A stretch of DNA of 47,263 nt, taken from an uncultured Lachnospiraceae bacterium. GTDB lineage: Bacteria; Bacillota; Clostridia; Lachnospirales; Lachnospiraceae. This document shows positions 24,130-32,118 of this stretch, one piece after another (within the stretch, counting starts at the first letter, position 1; every line of letters starts with the position of its first letter). The position numbers and the translations under genes were made by a program. The stretch spans positions 238,014 to 285,276 of the forward strand of contig CAJTVD010000001.1 of the NCBI GenBank assembly GCA_910579495.1, read 5' to 3'. The notes below the pieces were generated by a model. That model had not been told where the DNA came from, did not search any database, and worked only from the letters and a program-made list of their open reading frames with translations.

Positions 24130-24341
24130 CAGCCATCCTTTACCCTCTACTATATTTTATCGTCCCTGCGATATTCTTATTTTATGTTTCATTTGTGAAT
24201 TTTCCGGACAAAGCCTGCAGTTTGTCCCACAAGGGGCTCCTTTTAAATCCCCCTTATGTAAAAATTAATAAATTTAATTGCAGCATCCCTCCTTCTGTGT
24301 AATATTTTACCATTAACCGTGATAAATTTCCAATTAATGAT

Positions 24342-24370
24342 TTGTAAATTTTATTAAGGCATATTATAAT
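24342..24370 (+). promoter_or_regulatory. Promoter of the CYTH gene
   Basis: TTGTAA (24342-24347) and TATAAT (24365-24370) are spaced by 17 bp in very AT-rich DNA, about 55 bp before the ATG at 24426. The remainder of the 296-bp divergent gap (24130-24425) shows no other structure that I can support. Confidence 0.7.
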
Positions 24371-24425
24371 AATTTTATGAATAAAAATGAAAATTTGTTA
24401 AAATTATGAAGGAAAAGGGATTGCC

Positions 24426-24923
24426 ATGGAAATAGAACGTAAATTTCTGATAAAAGAGATGCCCGCCGCTCTCACTGATTTTCAATGCCTGGCCATTGAG
24501 CAGGCTTATCTGTGCACCAGCCCGGTGGTGCGTGTGCGCAGGCAGGAAGAAGAATATTATCTCACTTATAAAGGGAAAGGGCTGATGGCCCGGGAAGAGT
24601 ATAACCTGCCCCTTAACAGGGAGGCTTACCTTCATCTGCTCTCCAAAGCAGACGGCTATGTAATCTCCAAAAAAAGATACCTGGTCCCCATGGAACATCC
24701 TGCTTTCGCCAAAGGCTTTATCCCCCCAAAGGGGGAGCTTTCCCTTGTGTTGGAGCTGGATGTGTTCGCCCCGCCCTTTGCCCCATTGGTGCTGGCAGAA
24801 GTGGAGTTTCCCAGCCTGGAGATGGCGGAGGCTTTCCTGCCCCCAGGCTGGCTGGGGGAGGATGTGACCAGGAACCCGCAATACCATAATTCACGGATGG
24901 CAAAAACGGGGCGGTGCCCCTAA
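24426..24923 (+). CDS. CYTH-domain protein (triphosphate tunnel enzyme)
   Basis: A 165-aa CYTH protein. The signature EIERKF opens the protein at 2-7, and the tunnel is lined by alternating charged strands (VVRVRRQEEEYYLTYKG; LELDVF; AEVEFPS). Family members hydrolyse triphosphates, often inorganic triphosphate, or make cyclic AMP. Length fits a stand-alone tripolyphosphatase-like form with no HD or CHAD domain. It is on its own promoter, convergent with the LacI gene 26 bp away. Confidence 0.85.
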   Translation: MEIERKFLIKEMPAALTDFQCLAIEQAYLCTSPVVRVRRQEEEYYLTYKGKGLMAREEYNLPLNREAYLHLLSKADGYVISKKRYLVPMEHPAFAKGFIPPKGELSLVLELDVFAPPFAPLVLAEVEFPSLEMAEAFLPPGWLGEDVTRNPQYHNSRMAKTGRCP

Positions 24924-24949
24924 GGCTCCCCCAGGGCTATAAACTGAAT

Positions 24950-25993
24950 TTAATCATGTTCCTGGCGGCAGGCTGTCCCCGCAGACTCCCTCACCACCAG
25001 CTCCCCGGGGAAAACCACATGTTCATGGCCGCACTTTTCCTCTATCACATGAAAGAGGATTTCCATGGTTTTCTTTGCCATTTCTTCCACCGGCTGTCTG
25101 ATGGTGGTAAGCCTGGGGGTATAAAAGTCCCCTATGGAAAGCCCGTCGTAGCCCGTCACGGATACCTCTTCCGGGATCTTTTTCCCGGATTCGTATAATG
25201 CCCTGCATGCCCCTACAGCCAGAAAATCCGAAATGCAATAAAGGGCGGTAAATCCCACCCCCGAGGCCAGGAGCCTTTTGGCCATCCTGTAACCGTTTTC
25301 CATAGAATAAGGGTCCTGGTCCTTTGCCAGGCACACCAGCCTGTGGTCTATGGGAACCTTCCACTGCCCCAGGGCAGCTTTATAGCCCTCCAGCCGGAGC
25401 CTGCCGACAGATTCCCCCTGTGCGCCCTCTGCTATAATGGCAATCTTACGGTGCCCCAGGGAGAGCAGATATTCCGTCATTTTACGGCTTTCTGCCATGT
25501 CGTCCACAGACACATTAGAATAAAAAGGCTCCTTCTCCTGTCCCTGGGTCCCGATGGTGCAGAACACAAAGGGAGCTTTCAGCTTTAGGAGCTTTGCCCT
25601 GTCATGGCGGTATGCGCCCCCAAGGAAAACAATTCCCCGGAGCCGCTTTTCCTTTACCAGCTCCAGCGCCACATCCAGTTCATCCTCATAAGCCTCCACA
25701 TGCTGCATCACCATGGTATACTTTTTCTTCTGCACATGGCTCTCAATAATACCAATCATAGAACTGAAAAAGGGATTGGTGATGCCCTTTATTAAGACGG
25801 CAATGCATTTTGCATCCGTGCGCTTTAAATTCCTGGCGCTGTTATTGGGGATATACCCGGTTTCCCGAATAACCGCCATCACCATTTCCCTGGTCTTGGG
25901 GTTGATATCCGGATGGTTATTGATAGCCCTTGAAACAGTACTGACCCCCACATTGCATTTTCTGGCAATATCCTTAATTGTTATTTCTTCCAT
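24950..25993 (-). CDS. LacI-family transcriptional regulator (malQ-linked)
   Basis: A 347-aa LacI/GalR repressor. The helix-turn-helix reads TIKDIARKCNVGVSTVSRAIN, with Val-Ser and Arg at the specificity positions, then the hinge (IPNNSARNLKR) and effector domain. The start at 25993 removes a 19-residue in-frame extension that overlaps the malQ end and lacks family similarity. It starts 29 bp after malQ and is probably cotranscribed. It should bind the GGTAACGTTACC palindrome before malQ. Arg rather than Lys in the recognition helix distinguishes it from the regulator at 4737. Confidence 0.88.
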   Translation of the reverse strand: MEEITIKDIARKCNVGVSTVSRAINNHPDINPKTREMVMAVIRETGYIPNNSARNLKRTDAKCIAVLIKGITNPFFSSMIGIIESHVQKKKYTMVMQHVEAYEDELDVALELVKEKRLRGIVFLGGAYRHDRAKLLKLKAPFVFCTIGTQGQEKEPFYSNVSVDDMAESRKMTEYLLSLGHRKIAIIAEGAQGESVGRLRLEGYKAALGQWKVPIDHRLVCLAKDQDPYSMENGYRMAKRLLASGVGFTALYCISDFLAVGACRALYESGKKIPEEVSVTGYDGLSIGDFYTPRLTTIRQPVEEMAKKTMEILFHVIEEKCGHEHVVFPGELVVRESAGTACRQEHD

Positions 25994-26022
25994 ATCCAGA
26001 AGTATCCTTTTGGCAAAGCCCT

Positions 26023-27501
26023 TTATTTCACCCGCCCGTAGAGCCTGCATATATCACAGATTTTCTCTGCAAGCCCCTCTTTGATCTGTCCTTTTACCAG
26101 CCGCCACTTCCAGTTCTCTCCCAGCGTGGAGGGGATATTGATCCTCCCTTCCCCGCCCAGCCCCAGGTAATCCTGCATGGGAATCACGGCAGTTTCGGAT
26201 ACGCTTGCCAGCGCCGCGCGGATAAAATACCATTCCACCTCTTTGCTGCTTTTGATGTTTAAGTATTCTTTGGCAAAGCTCCTGTCACTGCGCTTGATGG
26301 ACTGGAACCAGCCAAGGGTCGTGTCATTGTCATGGGTCCCTGTATAGACCACGGAATTTGCTGTGTAATTGTGGGGCAGATAATCGCTGTCCTCCCTGGA
26401 ATCAAAGGCAAACTGCAAAACCTTCATGCCCGGATAGCCTGTTTTTTTCAAAAGCTTTCCCACAGAAGGGGTAAGAAAGCCCAGGTCCTCCGCAATCACC
26501 GGCTTATTCCCGATTTTCTGCTTCATCACCTGGAACAGGTCGTACCCCGGCCCCTTTTCCCATTTGCCAAACTCCGCCGTCTCATCCCCAAAGGGGATAT
26601 TGTAATACTCGTCAAATCCCCTGAAATGGTCAATCCGCACCACATCATAAAGCTGATAGCAATAGGAGATCCGCTTCATCCACCATTCGTAGCCGGTTTC
26701 CTTATGATATTCCCAGCGGTATAAAGGATTGCCCCAAAGCTGTCCCGTAGCGGAAAAAGAATCCGGAGGGCAGCCTGCCACCCCTGTGGGCATTCCCTTT
26801 TCATCAAACTGGAAAAGCGCCGGGTTTGCCCAGGTATCCGCACTGTCAAAAGCCACATAAATGGGGATATCGCCGATAATCTCAATCTTCCTGCTGTTGG
26901 CATAGCCTTTCAGCTTCTTCCACTGGCGGTTGAAAAGGTACTGCTGGAATTCATAAAACAGAATCTCCTCTTTCAGCTCCTCCTGGTACTGTGCCAGTGC
27001 TCCCGGCTTCCGGAGGCGGATATCCTCCTCCCACTCTGACCAGCTTTTTCCCTCATGGGCGTCCTTCACCGCCATATAAAGGGCATAATCCGGCAGCCAG
27101 AAATCATTTTCCCCCACAAAGTCCCAGAAGCCTTCCTCTTCCCTGATGCTGCTGTTTAAAAACGCCTCCCGCAGCACCTTGAACCGGGAAAGGTAGATCT
27201 TCTCATAATCCACATAGGCTTCCATGTCACCCCAGTCGCAGGACTGGCACTGCTCCTGGGTGATCAGCCCCTCCTTAACCAGTTCCTCCAAATCTATGTA
27301 ATATGGGTTCCCCGCAAAGGTGGAAAAAGACTGGTAAGGGGAATCCCCGTAGCCTGTAGGGCCTAAGGGAAGGATCTGCCAGTAGGACTGTCCCGCCTGT
27401 GCCAGAAAATCCACAAACTCATACGCTTCCCTGGAAAAGCTGCCAATCCCGTAGGGGGAAGGGATGCTGGAAATGGGTAATAAAATGCCGCTCGCTCTCA
27501 T
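26023..27501 (-). CDS. malQ: 4-alpha-glucanotransferase (amylomaltase)
   Basis: A 492-aa GH77 enzyme that moves glucan segments between maltodextrins and releases glucose, preparing imported chains for other enzymes. Catalytic residues are visible in VVRIDHFRG (nucleophile Asp), VIAEDLGF (acid/base Glu) and GTHDNDTT (Asp). The N-terminus RASGILLPISSIPSPYGIG is typical. The start at 27501 follows an AAAGGAG site; the codon 18 bp earlier overlaps that site. It is cytoplasmic and links functionally to malEFG and the alpha-glucosidase 20 kb away, under its own operator. Confidence 0.95.
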   Translation of the reverse strand: MRASGILLPISSIPSPYGIGSFSREAYEFVDFLAQAGQSYWQILPLGPTGYGDSPYQSFSTFAGNPYYIDLEELVKEGLITQEQCQSCDWGDMEAYVDYEKIYLSRFKVLREAFLNSSIREEEGFWDFVGENDFWLPDYALYMAVKDAHEGKSWSEWEEDIRLRKPGALAQYQEELKEEILFYEFQQYLFNRQWKKLKGYANSRKIEIIGDIPIYVAFDSADTWANPALFQFDEKGMPTGVAGCPPDSFSATGQLWGNPLYRWEYHKETGYEWWMKRISYCYQLYDVVRIDHFRGFDEYYNIPFGDETAEFGKWEKGPGYDLFQVMKQKIGNKPVIAEDLGFLTPSVGKLLKKTGYPGMKVLQFAFDSREDSDYLPHNYTANSVVYTGTHDNDTTLGWFQSIKRSDRSFAKEYLNIKSSKEVEWYFIRAALASVSETAVIPMQDYLGLGGEGRINIPSTLGENWKWRLVKGQIKEGLAEKICDICRLYGRVK

Positions 27502-27524
27502 TTTTTGACTCCTTTGCATTTATT

Positions 27525-27536
27525 GGTAACGTTACC
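27525..27536. promoter_or_regulatory. LacI-type operator of malQ
   Basis: The perfect 12-bp palindrome GGTAACGTTACC with a central CG sits 12 bp upstream of the malQ ribosome site. It differs from the malE operator, in keeping with the different recognition residues of the two LacI proteins. Confidence 0.7.
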
Positions 27537-27549
27537 GGAATTTATACAA

Positions 27550-27578
27550 AGAATACCACCTGTAATGGAAATTTACAA
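27550..27578 (-). promoter_or_regulatory. Promoter of malQ
   Basis: Minus-strand TTGTAA (27573-27578) and TATTCT (27550-27555) are spaced by 17 bp. The elements lie within the arms of the thiT terminator hairpin, and the operator at 27525-27536 falls just after the predicted start. Confidence 0.5.
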
Positions 27579-27586
27579 GTGGTATT
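27552..27586 (-). terminator. Terminator after thiT
   Basis: A near-perfect stem of about 14 bp (AATACCACCTGTAA with TTTACAAGTGGTATT) lies about 45 bp after the thiT stop. On the minus strand it is followed by CTTTGT, a weak U-tract. The same DNA carries the likely malQ promoter. Confidence 0.6.
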
Positions 27587-27630
27587 TTCAATTTTCCGTA
27601 ATAGAAAATGCACAAAATCTCATACATTTC

Positions 27631-28311
27631 CTAATGTCCCCGGGCCATCCCCTTCACCCTGCCAAGCCCCCTGGCTACCGGGGGAAGGGATAAAACAGCC
27701 ACAGTGGCCAGCACCTCCGGCCCCAGGTACGCCCCGTTATAGGCCAGGGAATAGGCCAGGGCCGACATATGGAAATTGGCGGCATAGCTGCCAAAAAATA
27801 TCATGCCGGAAAGGACGGTGAAGAAATACCTCCCCAGCGCGCCTGCCAGGTATCCCAGCACAAGCCCATGCTTTTTGTTACAGAAAATCCCGGAAAGCCC
27901 CAAAGCCCCAAAACCAAATATGTAATCTGTGAGAAGCTGGGGAATGCTGATAATATACGGGTCCACCACAAGCTGCAATATCCCATAGGCCACTGCTGCC
28001 ATAAGCCCGCCCCACAGGCCGAAAAAATAGCCCACCAGGCAGATAAAAAGCATACTGCAAAGGGTCACGCTCCCTCCCATAGGCATATCTGCCAGCTTTA
28101 TCATACTGGTTGCCATGGCCAGGGCTATGGCCATGGCAGAAAACACCAACTGCTTTGTACTGATCTTCCTTTCCCCTCCCCTGCCGCTTACCACGCAGCC
28201 AGCCAGCAGAAGGATTACCAAGGCTGCCACAAGCCCGCCATAGCCGGCTCCGGTAAGTTCATAGTAGATTCCCCACTCCTGGCCAACCACTTCTTTTACA
28301 AAAAAAGACAT
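27631..28311 (-). CDS. thiT: Thiamine ECF transporter S component
   Basis: A 226-aa membrane protein of the ThiT/YuaJ family that binds thiamine for an ECF importer. After an extra N-terminal membrane segment (about 25-40), the conserved region has KLADMPMGGSVTLCSM near 88-103, then FGLWGGLMAAVAYGILQLV and the LTDYIFGFGALGLSG motif with the aromatic pocket. The start at 28311 follows AAGGAGG; an earlier codon is inside the anti-SD hairpin. The TPP riboswitch directly upstream confirms the substrate. No ECF energizing genes are close. Confidence 0.92.
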   Translation of the reverse strand: MSFFVKEVVGQEWGIYYELTGAGYGGLVAALVILLLAGCVVSGRGGERKISTKQLVFSAMAIALAMATSMIKLADMPMGGSVTLCSMLFICLVGYFFGLWGGLMAAVAYGILQLVVDPYIISIPQLLTDYIFGFGALGLSGIFCNKKHGLVLGYLAGALGRYFFTVLSGMIFFGSYAANFHMSALAYSLAYNGAYLGPEVLATVAVLSLPPVARGLGRVKGMARGH

Positions 28312-28318
28312 AAAAAAA

Positions 28319-28341
28319 CCTCCTTGTATTATCACAGGAGG
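28319..28341 (-). promoter_or_regulatory. SD-sequestering hairpin of thiT
   Basis: On the minus strand CCTCC (28337-28341) can pair with the thiT Shine-Dalgarno GGAGG (28319-28323) across a 13-nt loop. This is the probable output stage of the TPP riboswitch, hiding the ribosome site when TPP is bound. Confidence 0.6.
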
Positions 28342-28353
28342 AGAACGCTTATT

Positions 28354-28495
28354 TCCCAGGCTTTTGGCCTTGCAGGGGCGCCAAAGGGTGTTTTAATACA
28401 GCCCCGGCCGGATATCCCCGCCAGTGCAGCCACCCAGGGCTTTTGCCCACTGCCACACCAGGGCACAGCCATCTGGCTTTTGCCCAAAATCATCT
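28354..28495 (-). other. Linker with repeated GGC-AAAA-GCC mini-hairpins
   Basis: Between the riboswitch and the SD hairpin, the leader has three short hairpins of the form GGC(C)AAAAGCC, around 28355, 28447 and 28480, two of them in near-identical GGGCAAAAGCC context. The roughly 160-nt linker is longer than usual for a TPP expression platform. None has a clear U-tract. Confidence 0.5.
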
Positions 28496-28505
28496 GCCTG
28501 TAAAA

Positions 28506-28605
28506 TCTGCTTCCCTACGCCGGTATTACCCGGTTCAGGTTGTGAGGGTCAGCATAAAAGCCCTTTCAGCTTCTATGCAATCTCAGCCAACGCTCCCCTA
28601 GCGAT
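28506..28605 (-). ncRNA. TPP riboswitch (THI element)
   Basis: The minus strand has the canonical aptamer: GGGGAGC, GGCTGAGA, a variable P3 arm, GACCC, then CCTGAACCGGGTAATACCGG and CGTAGGGAAG. It binds thiamine pyrophosphate and reduces expression of thiT just downstream. A short gap of about 50 bp separates it from the neighbouring coiled-coil gene upstream. Confidence 0.97.
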
Positions 28606-28653
28606 TTATTATTTCTTACATACTGTATACCTTTTTGGCCCATTTGTCAACTG

Positions 28654-29838
28654 TCAGGAGAAGTCCTTTTCATATTCTCCCACAATGTCTAAGATTTCTT
28701 TCCCATATTTAGGATAGTTTTCCACCAGGTCCTTGATCTCTGCCTGGGCCTTACCGGCAATGACCTCTTTATTATAATCCATCCGGCGCCTTAAAGACTG
28801 CCTTCTGATAATCAGGTTGTGGCGGATCTCCACCATTTCCTTTTTATCCAAAATCGCCGCCGTCTGGTGCAGCCAGATGGCAGGGTCGTTAATCTGATAC
28901 CTGCGCAGCACCCGCAGGAGATCCTGCTGGCACTGGTCAAGCTGCCGCTCCGCCATCTGGAAATTCCGCCGCTCTTCCTTTTCCTCCAGATAAAGCTGCC
29001 AGGTCTTCCCCAGCTCGCTGGCGCTTGACACATTATATTTCAGGTAAAGATACTCCAAAAGCTGGGTATTGTTGACATATCTGATCTTCACCGTATTCTG
29101 CAGCCTGATAATGCGGGTAATGCCATTTTCCACCCTGGCCAGCTCCTTGACCGCATCATTGTGCTTAATAAAAATCGCCGTAATGGCGGCTGCCCCTACC
29201 CCGGCAGCCGCCAGGTAGGCAGGCTTGGTGTTCATCTCAAAGCCATACTGCAAAACCAGCAGCGCCAGGATGCATACCACAACCGCCACTGTACAGACCA
29301 CCGTCATAGACCTGGTATCCCTTATCACATGGTTCAGTTCGTTTTTCCTGAAGGAATACGCCTGCCTTTCCCCGTCCAGCTTCCTTAGGTCCCGCTTCAC
29401 CAGGTCCTGGTACTCCTCTGCCTGGGTGAGCTTCTCCAAGCCACCTGAAATTTCCGCTTCCAGCCGTTCCATCTGGCGGTACTTTTCCTCGCTCATCCGG
29501 TGTTTCCGCTTTTGGTAGCCGCTCTGCTGTTCTTCCAGGGCTTCTATCCTTTTGGCGCAGGCCTCCAGCTCCTCCTTCTCTTCCTCCGGAAGGGCTTCTA
29601 TCTCTTCCATATCCTTTAAATAGGCGGTGACCATATTATATTCAAACTGAAGGTTCTCCAGCTCCTTGGAAGCCTCGGCAATCTGTTCCAAGCAGCCCTT
29701 CACATACTCTTCCCGCTGCCTGGTATCGTTGATCTGTACCTCCTGCCTGTCATAGACTATCTGGTTCCAGCCATCAATTTCAGGCGTTGTCTCTTTCACC
29801 TTATTTTTTTTGCGAAATAATTTCTTAAATAAGTTCAT
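28654..29838 (-). CDS. Membrane-anchored coiled-coil protein (DUF5716/5717 cluster)
   Basis: I do not recognise a named family in this 394-aa protein. It opens with a basic stretch (NLFKKLFRKKNKVK), then about 40-170 is a long predicted coiled coil rich in Glu, Lys and Leu. Two membrane segments follow (about 178-197 and 207-224), and a second helical region runs 230-394. Both charged arms probably face the cytoplasm with a membrane hairpin between. It is the last gene of the four-gene cluster and starts 21 bp after the TPR gene. The start at 29838 (ATG) is preferred over a TTG 9 bp earlier. It could anchor the soluble partners to the membrane. Confidence 0.72.
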   Translation of the reverse strand: MNLFKKLFRKKNKVKETTPEIDGWNQIVYDRQEVQINDTRQREEYVKGCLEQIAEASKELENLQFEYNMVTAYLKDMEEIEALPEEEKEELEACAKRIEALEEQQSGYQKRKHRMSEEKYRQMERLEAEISGGLEKLTQAEEYQDLVKRDLRKLDGERQAYSFRKNELNHVIRDTRSMTVVCTVAVVVCILALLVLQYGFEMNTKPAYLAAAGVGAAAITAIFIKHNDAVKELARVENGITRIIRLQNTVKIRYVNNTQLLEYLYLKYNVSSASELGKTWQLYLEEKEERRNFQMAERQLDQCQQDLLRVLRRYQINDPAIWLHQTAAILDKKEMVEIRHNLIIRRQSLRRRMDYNKEVIAGKAQAEIKDLVENYPKYGKEILDIVGEYEKDFS

Positions 29839-29859
29839 GCTTTCCAATCCTATATGCCC

Positions 29860-30723
29860 TTAAAATTTCCCTGCTCCCCCGCTGCCCGGGTCTGTCCCCA
29901 CAAGCATACGGTACTCCTCTTTTTTGGTATAAATGATCTTATCAATATCCTCATAGTAGGATGCTACATTCCCCTCATCCTTATAAATCTTAAGCGCTGT
30001 GAGCATTCTGTTCTCCTGCCCTGCCTCAAACTCCCCCTTTGCCGCCTTTAAGCGCTTTTCCACTTCAAGGGAAAGTTCCAGGTATTCTCCGTGCTCCGCC
30101 ATAAAAGAAATATAAGCGCTTTCCCGCAGATGCAGCCGCTGGGCGGTAAGATACTGGATGCCTGACTCCTGGCTGCCGGACAATTCATAAGCCCGTTTAA
30201 AATACTTGGCCGCCAGCTCAAATTCAAAAATCCCCCCATAAGCAACTCCCATATTGTGGTAAATAGCAGGTTTCAGCCCTGCTTCCTGCTCCGGGAGGCT
30301 CCTGCGCAGCCCATCATATTCCCCAAGTGCCATCCGGTATCTGCGGTTTTTCAGCAGGAAATCCGCCTGCTTTTTCTTTTTCTCATATTCGCTGAGCCCG
30401 GCACTGCCCTGGAGCACCTCTTCAATCCTCTTTTTCTCCTTTGGGGTGCAGTAATTCACATAATCCAGAATCATGCCCACGAATGTCCCCGCCTGGCTCC
30501 CTCTGTTAAACAATCCCAGAAGCTGATGCCCCAAATCCCCAAGGCCGCACTCCTGGTCCAGCCATATTGCCAGCTTTTTGTCCATAATATCCTTATTAAT
30601 GATAAATGGATTGCTGGCAAACAGATAGCAAAGCTCCTCCACGCAATATATGTTCGTACAAGCATTTTCAAGATAATATGGATTCTGGGCATATTTCCCC
30701 ATGCATAATATCATTCTGCCCAT
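29860..30723 (-). CDS. TPR-like helical protein (DUF5716/5717 cluster)
   Basis: A soluble, all-helical protein of about 287 aa. The N-terminal block (LCMGKYAQNPYYLENACTNI then YCVEELCYLF) appears to be a conserved domain. A TPR-like pair of helices occurs near 160-195 (AIYHNMGVAYGGIFEFELAAKYFKRAYEL). It lies between the DUF5716 gene and the membrane coiled-coil gene with very short gaps. The start is uncertain: TTG at 30759, ATG at 30723 or ATG at 30714 are all possible, and 30723 is given as a compromise near the conserved block. It is probably an adaptor within the cluster. Confidence 0.7.
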   Translation of the reverse strand: MGRMILCMGKYAQNPYYLENACTNIYCVEELCYLFASNPFIINKDIMDKKLAIWLDQECGLGDLGHQLLGLFNRGSQAGTFVGMILDYVNYCTPKEKKRIEEVLQGSAGLSEYEKKKKQADFLLKNRRYRMALGEYDGLRRSLPEQEAGLKPAIYHNMGVAYGGIFEFELAAKYFKRAYELSGSQESGIQYLTAQRLHLRESAYISFMAEHGEYLELSLEVEKRLKAAKGEFEAGQENRMLTALKIYKDEGNVASYYEDIDKIIYTKKEEYRMLVGTDPGSGGAGKF

Positions 30724-30786
30724 AGCTGCTGCCTCATCTCCCTTATCCTGTACCGCCAAAGGCCCTGCCGGCCCGGCAGATCAGGT

Positions 30787-32091
30787 TTATACAAATATCA
30801 TCTGGGTCCACGCCATGCCGCTGGACCTGAACAACTCCCCAAATCCCATATCCTCCACCGTTACCTCCGCTTTATCCACCGAAGTCATTTCAATATGCAC
30901 ATTCAGCCTGGTGGTCCTGGGAGGACGCCCTGGGAGCCCTTCCAGCGTCAGGATCCTGTTCGTTACCCTGCCTCCGGTAAGGGGCGTGATCACAAACTCC
31001 AGGGTATTGCCTTCCTCCAGGATAATATCAAAATCCGCAGAAGTTTCATACCAGTTGACGCCTGCGTCCAGCACCGCATAGTACACCTCTTCCCCACAGC
31101 GCAGGACCTTCATGCCGATGTTAGATTTTAATTTATCCGCCCCAAGGTACACATATTCCTGCCTCTGCCCTTTTCCCAGCCGGTCCAGGATCCCGTAGCA
31201 GGCACCTTTGCTGTAAAGATTGTTTCCCTGGAAAACCCTCCGGTTCTTGCAAAGAAGCTTTAAAGAATCCCTGGCCCAGCTTTCCTTAAAACCGTCCCCC
31301 AGCAAAAATACCGTGGAAACATTTTTCTCTTCCATGCTCTCTTGTACGATCCCGGCAAACAGCACGTCCAGCTCCTTCATCTGCCTCTGCCTGGCTTCTT
31401 CCTCTTCCTGCCAAACTCTCCGTTCCATTTGGGGATAATCCTTGCGCTCAATGAATATCACCTTTGGGGTGGTCTTCTGGTTGCATTCCAGGCACAGGGT
31501 CTTTAAAAACGTGTCGTACTCAAATATGACCACGTCATTCTGCCGCAGGTCCCTCTCCTGATGCATGGTAAAGGAGTAAAAGCTGTCTAAGTGGCTTTGG
31601 AAACAGATATGCTGCGCCTTAAGCTGCAGCCCCGCCGCCACCTTGCCCAATACATCCACTATCCTGGGGGTGAGCTCCTCCACAGTGAACATAAAGGCTT
31701 CTATCTGGCTGGCAGGGATGCGGACGCTGAGCAGGGAAAGGCTCCTTTTTATAAACAGGGTAAGGAGGGCTATGGGGTCGAAGGCTTCCCCTTCCACCAT
31801 CACATCCTCCCCCCGCTCCGCCTTTTCCAGCAGCTCCTCCACCAGGACGCCGTCTCCCTCCCTGGCAAATTTGATGGCCTCTTTTCCGTAATACCACTGG
31901 CCCACGCCCCGTCTTTTGCACAGGATCACAGGGATGTTGTACTGCTCTGTGCCTGCCACTGCGGAAACGGTTTCCGGCTCCGTCTCTTCCAGGCCGCAAA
32001 AGCTGATCTGGGCAAACTTCTGTCCCAGGTCATAGCCCACAGCCACTTTTTTACTATTTTTTTTCCCAAAAAGATTCTGCCCCTGAAACAT
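30787..32091 (-). CDS. DUF5716 protein, degenerate Hsp70/actin-fold
   Basis: A 434-aa protein that I place in DUF5716. The N-terminus has a phosphate-1-like loop of the actin/Hsp70 fold (VAVGYDLGQKFAQISF at about 16-31), followed by an Hsp70-like PVILCKR/YYGKEA stretch. Later, VFLLGDGFKESW with YSKGACYGI near 300-325 resembles the adenosine and connect-2 region. The phosphate-2 motif (DxGGG) is not visible; IFEYD stands in its place, so ATP turnover may be weak or lost. The C-terminal 90 residues are strand-rich. It starts 27 bp after the DUF5717 gene. Role unknown. Confidence 0.78.
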   Translation of the reverse strand: MFQGQNLFGKKNSKKVAVGYDLGQKFAQISFCGLEETEPETVSAVAGTEQYNIPVILCKRRGVGQWYYGKEAIKFAREGDGVLVEELLEKAERGEDVMVEGEAFDPIALLTLFIKRSLSLLSVRIPASQIEAFMFTVEELTPRIVDVLGKVAAGLQLKAQHICFQSHLDSFYSFTMHQERDLRQNDVVIFEYDTFLKTLCLECNQKTTPKVIFIERKDYPQMERRVWQEEEEARQRQMKELDVLFAGIVQESMEEKNVSTVFLLGDGFKESWARDSLKLLCKNRRVFQGNNLYSKGACYGILDRLGKGQRQEYVYLGADKLKSNIGMKVLRCGEEVYYAVLDAGVNWYETSADFDIILEEGNTLEFVITPLTGGRVTNRILTLEGLPGRPPRTTRLNVHIEMTSVDKAEVTVEDMGFGELFRSSGMAWTQMIFV

Positions 32092-32118
32092 GTATGTGAC
32101 CGCCCTTTTGTATCAATG

